Shown: one piece after another, positions 57,276-64,000 of the stretch
Numbering within the stretch: position 1 is the stretch's first letter
How the letters are laid out: each line of letters opens with the position of its first letter
Source: Athripsodes cinereus
Taxonomy: Eukaryota; Arthropoda; Insecta; Trichoptera; Leptoceridae
Direction of reading: 5' to 3'
Assembly (NCBI GenBank): GCA_947579605.1
Contig: OX388313.1
Location: forward strand, 124,001 to 188,000
DNA length: 64,000 nucleotides
Position numbers and translations under genes: made by a program
Notes under the pieces: model-generated
What the model was told of the DNA's origin: nothing
Databases searched by the model: none
The model's input: the letters and a program-made list of their open reading frames with translations, nothing else

Positions 57276-57622
57276 GCAAGTGATCATGAGGATCAAATTC
57301 TCAAGGACGGCTTTGTATTAAGTAAGAGAAATCGACGTGCGTGTATGATAAATGGTTTGAATGTAGTAGAAGTGAAAGAACTATGTAAGGGCAGATCTAC
57401 ATATTCACTGTGTCGGTGTTTAGGTAGTAGAATTCCATATCGAAATAAATAAAACAAGCGTTTTATTCTACTATTGTTTTATTCGGTGAGAAAGACGTCT
57501 CTCTCACCGAATAAAACATTAGTAGAATAAAACGCTTGTTTTATTCATTTCGGCAGATCTTCACGTATATGGCGTTCCGTTCTCTCTGCCTACCCCACTT
57601 GGGATACGGCGTGAAGGTATTA
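57276..57622 (+). pseudogene. LINE C-terminal fragment split by a hairpin element
   Basis: Before the insertion the frame reads DQILKDGFVLSKRNRRACMI, LNVVEVKELCKGRS. After it, near 57565, it reads WRSVLSAYPTWDTA. This is the tail of the LINE seen at 17935 and 18841. Removing 57399-57551 and one copy of GGCAGATCT brings the two halves together. Confidence 0.72.
57399..57551 (+). mobile_element. hairpin element, copy 3
   Basis: A 153-bp insertion flanked by GGCAGATCT (57390-57398, 57552-57560), 9 bp. The module ATTCACTGTGTCGGTG..GTAGTAGAATTCCATA is followed by a stem of about 45 bp (CGAAATAAATAAAACAAGCG.. with its complement) closing on AAGACGTC. Same family as 32502 and 49473. No ORF. Confidence 0.88.
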
Positions 57623-58004
57623 GTAGTTGTAACAGGTAAACAGGAATGGTGTGAGTTCAGTTATAGGTACCTACTGAACACGCATTGGTTGGGCACTGCT
57701 TTTTTACACCTAATGTTGCCTTTTTACATAGTTTATGTTTTTACATGTATGCTGTAGACACGCTAAATTAGGGGGCTGGTCTGATCAGATCAATATTATT
57801 CTCTATTTCATAGGTATGTATGTATATGTTTTGTCAGCTCACTATGTGTTGTTCATCGTCACCGATTTTTCCTGTTGTCATTAATTCAACTATGTATGTA
57901 TCTTTTAAATCTTATTATGTATGTGTGTTTACATTTTATTATCTTTATATTCATATGTATGTATGTGTCAATTTTTTTCATATTTTATTTATTATATTGA
58001 TGGG
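57623..58004. other. non-coding stretch
   Basis: No gene recognised, many ATGTATGTAT words. Confidence 0.4.
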
Positions 58005-58128
58005 TTCGTTGGAAGATATGGCTTTTGCAATAAACTCGCCCATTGCGTAGTATCATTTATTTGTATTACATACATTATTTTATAACTCTGTAATTATTTA
58101 TTATACAATAAAGTTTGTGATTATTATA
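58005..58128 (+). repeat. LINE 3' end, diverged lepidopteran type
   Basis: GGAAGATATGGCTTTTGCAA, TAAACTCGCCCATTG and ACAATAAAGTTTGTG, comparable to 28410 and 44070. Confidence 0.6.
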
Positions 58129-61100
58129 TGTGTCTCTATGAAGTATTTAATATTAAGTGAAGAAAATTCCCCTTCCTCCGACATCTCTTCTACTCTAAAT
58201 AATCACATACAGTAACAATTAATTTATAATATTGCTCCAATAACAAACGTGTTTTTCTCCAAATTTAGGAGTAGGTAGGTAGTTTAGTTTCTATTGTAGA
58301 CCCTTTCTAGTATATTGTACATAGATTGGTATATAAATGTGACAAGAGTACTTATTAAACACTTCTGATAATAATTCCCATGACCATCGCATCGCAAATA
58401 TTAGGTATATGCCTCAGTGGGTATGTATGTACCTACCTAAATCTAAGCATCTGTTTACTCACGTCAATACTTTAATGACTTCAGCATTGAATTCAGAAAA
58501 CCCCTTTGAGGGTTGATTTAGCAAGAACAGAGAGAGAATGGGAGTAGGAGAGAAGATGGCTTAGACACAAACATAAATATTATGTATACACTATCATTGT
58601 AGATATTATGGAACATAATTTTATACTGTAGATACATAATAATATATAGATATAGGTAGGTATATATTATAAAGGGACTAACGGCATTTAGTTTAATCGA
58701 TTCAACATAAACACTAATTGGAGTTTATTTATTGCGAGGACGCTATGAGTAGGTATAGCTGGCACTGCTTGCTTTGTGGAGTAAATATGAAAGGTTAAGC
58801 AAAGCTGATTGTGAGACTGGAGCACATCCCTTTAATGACGAACATTATACATTCATAAAGTACTTATGAATAGATTTGTAATAGCATCCTTTCTCTTTGG
58901 GCTCTCTATTTATTCTAAATAATACAATAATAATATACATATTATATACCTATAACTGTATGATACATACATATATACCTGCATACCTATAGTACGTAAG
59001 CATACTCCACATGGCGTTTCTTTAATCTGTGAAATGGTCCGTATTTTAATTCCACGAATGTTTTTATCTCTATGAAGTCAACTCAATGATGTGGAAACAT
59101 TTTCTTTATCTCACATTTGTAGAAATAATACGTAAAAAAATATTTTAAGTTTAATATTCTTGTCATCATAATATACAGAAAATATTGACATTTCTTTCGC
59201 CAATTTCTATCTGTTTGTCGGTGATATATGAGTTGTTAATCCAATCAAAGTGAAAAACAAATTCAAAGTGAAAAACAAATTCAAAGTAAACATTTCAAAT
59301 CACAAACGACACTCTGGTGACAAGACAGTGACAAGGTATGTACATACATACACACATACATATGTAATGCTGACACGTTCATGTGTGAGTGTTAGCCTGC
59401 CTGCTTGGTGGTACATTCGAGTAGGTACCATACATTTACTACTATGTACTCCAGACAATATTGGCGGTGAATACATTGCAAAAACAATACATTTTAATTC
59501 TTTGTTTTTCTACGTTTCTACATAGTTTCAATTTTATTTTATCGAACATCAATTCCAATATACGCTGTAAAAATGTATAAAGTTTTATTGAAGGACGAAC
59601 ATTACACGAAGTCAATAAACAGAAGGGATCTCCTGGTGTAAAATATGTTTAGAGCTTCGAGTACATACATACATACTGGTATAGTAATACTTACCTAATG
59701 TAATATGGCACAGTAATAGGTGTGTGTGTGTGTGTGTGTTGTATGTACATATATTATCTGTATAATGTAAGTAAGTAAAATCATTGGATTGTACTTGTGT
59801 ACGAAGGTGAGGGAAAGCGAGGATCGCTGTGCTGTGAATACACAAAGGTTAAAGGTCGAGGCGCGGCGCGCGTATACTTCGCTCCTTATGGTGCCTTGGT
59901 ATTAAAATATAAAGGATATCTCCACACATACACATACCTACGCACCCATTCGCATACAAATAGGGATCTATTATGATAGGCAGTTAGTCGGAATGAAATA
60001 TAATTTGAAAGTTTTTCGACCATTGAATGGCTCCTGATCTTTGCGAATACATTTACTGTTTGCTACTTATATATTATATCCTTTTTCTATAACAGCTTCA
60101 TCCAAGAAGAACATTGAAGTATATAAAAATATATTAACTTAAATTTGATTGAAGTATGGGATAAATAGAATGAATATTTCCTGTTTAAACTCAAATTAAT
60201 AATCCGAATACATTTCAGAGTGAATGAGTGTAATTAATTTTATACAAAAGGTTAAGTAATTCACGGCGCGCCAGAGCAGGTGTTGTAAAACAATTAGTGG
60301 AAAACATTCACCTACCAGTACCTATACCTACATACGTATACCTAATTGTAGCAATATTTTACATTCTGATTAATCTGTTCGTGAGATTATTTTATACATG
60401 TGCTGAATTTTACATACTCTTATTTAACTGAATTGTTTTTCAGAGAGATGCCGAAAATGTGTATTTTTTTGCTAAAGGGCCATACAAAAAAGTTGAGAGG
60501 TCTAAAAATATGTTTATTAAAAATAAAGTAGGTACCTACTTAATCTGTGGAATAGTAGCAGAGGGTAAACCAATGAACAAAAAAAGTACCTAAGCAATTT
60601 TCACTTATGTTGATTGAAAATGTAGGTAGGTATATAAATGATACGACGAATACAATAGAATCCCTTCAGGCAAACTATATGGGACGGTGAGTGCTGTAGC
60701 ACAGTACAGCCAGTACAGTACCAGTACAGACCTTAAAAGTGTAGTGAGTAGTATGTAGATACTTCTTGAATGAGTGCGTGATATAATAATATTGTGAATG
60801 GCACTCTACCCGAGAGTTATTTGTATGATATCTGGAAGTGATAAGAATATCTAACTGTTGTGTGAAAAGTTTCATGTCCTGAAAATATCCCCAGTAATAG
60901 CCTCTATATATTGTATTGTAGATACAATCGTACCTGATACATATCTACATACATAAGTAACTTTATCCTCATGTGAAGTGAAGATACCTACGGGAATAAT
61001 AATACAACACACATCGTTACAGTAAGAGGGACACGTCTTTTCTTATATCATTCTGTAACTGTATGTAAGATTGTAATATTATTGTTATTATTATTATCCT

Positions 61101-62099
61101 GGTATTGTTATGATGGGACATATTGTATAATTTAGTTGATGTATGAACATTCAGTACAATAAAGATAAGGATTCATTAGGTCGTTAAGATGTTACAACCG
61201 ACTTCCTTATTGTTTTATGATGATGGTGTCATGTCGCTGCTAGATGAGAAGGAGGACAGTGGGAGGAAGGAGCTAGGAGGATCTTACAAGTTACAATGTC
61301 TCACGTACATGGAATAAAATAGTGAAACCGGAGTCAGTTGGAGAGTCAGTTGTGAGAGGAGGAAGATCCCATGTACGTATTGTAACTCATACTACTTACT
61401 TATGTACATAATACAAAGTCGGAAGGTTTACTACTGGGGAGATATGTACATATATAACATTCTACTCGAACATATTATCTCAACTGACCTTAATTATTTA
61501 ACACGCGTATTCCTCATTCGGAGACTAGTTTACATCTTCATGTGGCGAACACTAGAAACCAAACTATATATAGAATCAACATTTATGTACATAAGTATAT
61601 ACTGTACAGACATTATAATAGGATATACCTAATATATTTGTACAGTTCTATAGTAATTATCACTCAGTTACACCTACATACACTTACTAACCTACGTTCG
61701 CAGATATGGATTCAATGGAACATGAAACACGCTGGATTGCTTCGAGCGTTTAGAAATTACGTACTACAAAATGCATATCAACGGAATGAAACACAACAAG
61801 GGATCAACAGATGCGTCTGAGAAAAAATATGGCAACACCCCCCTGTGGCAGGGAAAATACTTTAGGATTAAATGAGGACAGGAATCCAGATTTTAACAAA
61901 TGTAACTCGTAGGGAAGTCGGGCACACTTATATGTACATTGCACATATCCAATATAAAAAATATTGGAATTTAACTTAAAAATCTTCAGGTGATTAATTT
62001 TTTATATCATTCTACTCTTCCTAGTTCCTAAATGGTTGATGGTGTTGTTTGGGATCGAAGCTAGACAAATCCATTTTTTTAGCTTAGTATGCAGAAATA
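58129..62099. other. gene-poor AT-rich stretch
   Basis: Nothing firm. Two and a half copies of an 18-base unit (GTGAAAAACAAATTCAAA) occur at 59249-59288. A (GT)n run lies at 59719-59739. An imperfect inverted pair AGTTACAAT../..ATTGTAACT spans 61291-61386. Confidence 0.4.
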
Positions 62100-62220
62100 T
62101 TTTTTTTTATTTTTTTTTATTTTTATATCATATAATACACATTAAATACAATTATAAAGTCGCGCCAAATCCATTACAAGATTTGTCGGCGCGTTCATTT
62201 TCATAATAACAATATATACA
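62100..62220 (-). repeat. probable LINE/SINE 3' end with hairpin
   Basis: The minus strand has CGCGCCGACAAATCTTG pairing with GATTTGGCGCGAC (within 62159-62194), then a long A/T-rich tail (AAAAATAAAAAAAAATAAA). Plan resembles the other LINE termini here. Confidence 0.5.
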
Positions 62221-64000
62221 TAAATAATTTAAAAAATTATGTAGGTATGTCAAGTTCCACAAAACTGCATTTTCCGAAACAACTCGAAGAAGACCCACCA
62301 ACCCACCGGATATAAAACTTTAATGATATTAATATTTTAATAAATATTCTACTAATATTTCGGGAAATGTCAAGTTTAAATTTACAAGCAGTATGCGGTC
62401 TATCGATAACTTAAAACAAATACGTGCTTTTAATAGAAATTATTAAAATTTTAGATTTTTAGAACTAGATTTTCGATATACAAAAAAAACAGTCGGATAA
62501 ATTAACTCCTAAAGTTCATACATACATACACCAAGGAATTTATTATGTAATAACTCTGTATCTGTACCAGCTATTCCGTTTTTAGATATCATTATCTACT
62601 AACCCAACTTCTGTATTTTTTATTCGAGGGCATAATTCATTTCATTCCTTTCACCGCACTGGATTTTTTTATTGTCTCTAAGATATTATTGTATGTGGCT
62701 TTACTATATAGTAGGTTCTGTATGTAGAATAGGTTCTTGTTATGTTTATTTACATAAATAATTACGTAGTAATAGTCGTACCTAACAGTAACTTCAAATC
62801 TCACATCAGACTGATATATAGTTTTTTTACTGTTCTGTTTGCTCTTATTTTTATTTTACTTATCACGAAAATATCAAGTTTCCTGGATTTAAAAAGGAGA
62901 CAAAATATATTATATGTATATTGTATAATATGTAATCCTCGCTCCTTCTATTGTAGAACAAGTGAAAATATTTGTGAGCATTATAGTATCACCCTTTTGT
63001 AGGCAAGGCTTTATTAAAAAAAAGTTGTGTGTTGAAACTTAATAGATTAACAGAGCGTATGAAAAAATATAAAATATATAAAAAATATAAATATAGAGCC
63101 AAGTTAAAATATACATAAGTAAAATAATGATACGTACCAATGTACATACTATTATTGTACAATGATGAATAAGATACCAAATGAGTAATTATTTGAACAA
63201 TATAACTACTTAATATCCTAGTAAGAAATTCACGATTTTTGTAAACACCTTTTTGTAAGTACCTACCTGTAGATAATAGACAATCTTTAAGAAGGCCAAT
63301 TTTGATAGAGATCATGTTTTATAAAAACATGTCCGTCCCCATTTACGTGGAATGTGGGCACAAAAGAATTAGGTAATGTTTTATAAAGAGTGTTGATGGA
63401 CATTGTAATATTATATCTTCCTTTACAATATCATAATATTATTATGTGTGTGACATTGTATTGTAGTGTACTGGTACTGAAAGGATAATGTTGATAATAA
63501 TTCAGGCACTCGTGTACCTATTCTTAGTAATACATTTTTGATTAAAGCGATGTGGTGTGATGCCTGTATGAGTGTAGAACGATATCATATACATACAAAC
63601 ATGCATGTAGCTTGTGGGAGATGTGGTGCTTTGTTTTAATACAATATACCTACCAGACTGCTGCGGTGCAGTTTGGAATAAACTGGAAAACTCGTTTATC
63701 CACCACACCGCTCATTTCTATATGGATATTATTTGAACTCTGATTTTTACGGACATTTATTGCTTAAACCTAGGAATATTTAAAATCAACAATTTTATAA
63801 TACTCGTCTAGGTTTTATAAGATAATATTTTTTTACGATGCAGTGAATTTTTGTTCGAAATAGTGATTTTATTGAAATGTAAATTGCATTAGTTTGAATT
63901 AAATAGTCTCTACAAAATCTAGTTTTGCTTCTTATATTGTGAGAATCAAAACTAATCCAACTAATCACGTTTATCTTTGCACTTATATTTATAATAAAAT
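62221..64000. other. gene-poor AT-rich stretch
   Basis: No gene or element end recognised. Confidence 0.4.

Noticed and set aside
61291..61386. Inverted-repeat transposon
   Set aside because: The arms match over only about 17 bases with gaps; no duplication and no second copy was seen.

Overview
The window looks like a transposon-dense, AT-rich insect intergenic or intronic region, most likely from a moth or butterfly (Lepidoptera). The reasons are the pervasive GTAGGTA/TACCTAC words, tRNA-derived SINEs that end in a TTAGTTTGGGAYTAG module, several LINE 3' ends with a 'GGAAGAGATCGC..TTTGCGATAA' block and an AATAAAGAATAAA-type tail, and the mix of CR1/Jockey-like, R1-like and RTE-like non-LTR retrotransposons. 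The order is inferred from these repeats, not from a host gene. No host protein-coding gene, rRNA, genuine tRNA or CRISPR array could be supported. Almost all coding sequence is transposon-derived.

Layout. 0-4.4 kb: two LINE fragments facing opposite ways across a 200-N assembly gap, with a LINE 3' UTR and (TAAA)n tail. 4.4-8 kb: no recognisable gene. 8.1-9.4 kb: a decayed R1-like LINE. 9.7-14.1 kb: MITEs, a SINE and two copies of a repeat with a hammerhead-ribozyme-like core. 14.6-19.3 kb: four or five LINE C-terminal scraps and a long (TC)n tract. 20.2-25.3 kb: a nearly complete CR1/Jockey-type LINE on the minus strand, with ORF1 and ORF2 overlapping at an A AAA AAC heptamer and one stop codon just before the FADD motif. 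25.5-32.4 kb: a SINE, LINE ends, an inverted pair of hammerhead-like motifs, a third hammerhead-like motif, and a 361-bp MITE with an 8-bp target duplication. 32.5-33.2 kb: a short hairpin element that carries a nested LINE. 34.4-37.5 kb: a 3.1-kb RTE-like LINE with a 12-bp target duplication, inserted in another dispersed repeat. 39.7-40.05 kb: eight copies of a 47-bp repeat. 40.8-41.7 kb: a non-autonomous element with strongly palindromic ends. 45.4-46.2 kb: a 316-bp tandem array. 46.23-49.17 kb: an apparently intact hAT-like DNA transposon with an uninterrupted 750-residue transposase. 49.5 kb: a second hairpin element. 51.7-53.5 kb: a 100/104-bp tandem array split by a LINE. 57.4 kb: a third hairpin element. 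The rest of 53.5-64 kb is AT-rich with no gene seen.

The most notable material is RNA-like. Self-cleaving-ribozyme-like motifs occur in several unrelated-looking repeats (13.24, 13.86, 27.3, 27.67, 27.89, 29.08 and 45.4-46.2 kb, with a decayed relative at 54.66 kb). A family of roughly 134-153 bp hairpin elements has target duplications of 9, 13 and 14 bp. These fit Penelope-like or retrozyme-like and retroposon biology, but structure searches and experiments are needed to establish it. All reading was by eye; no database search was run.
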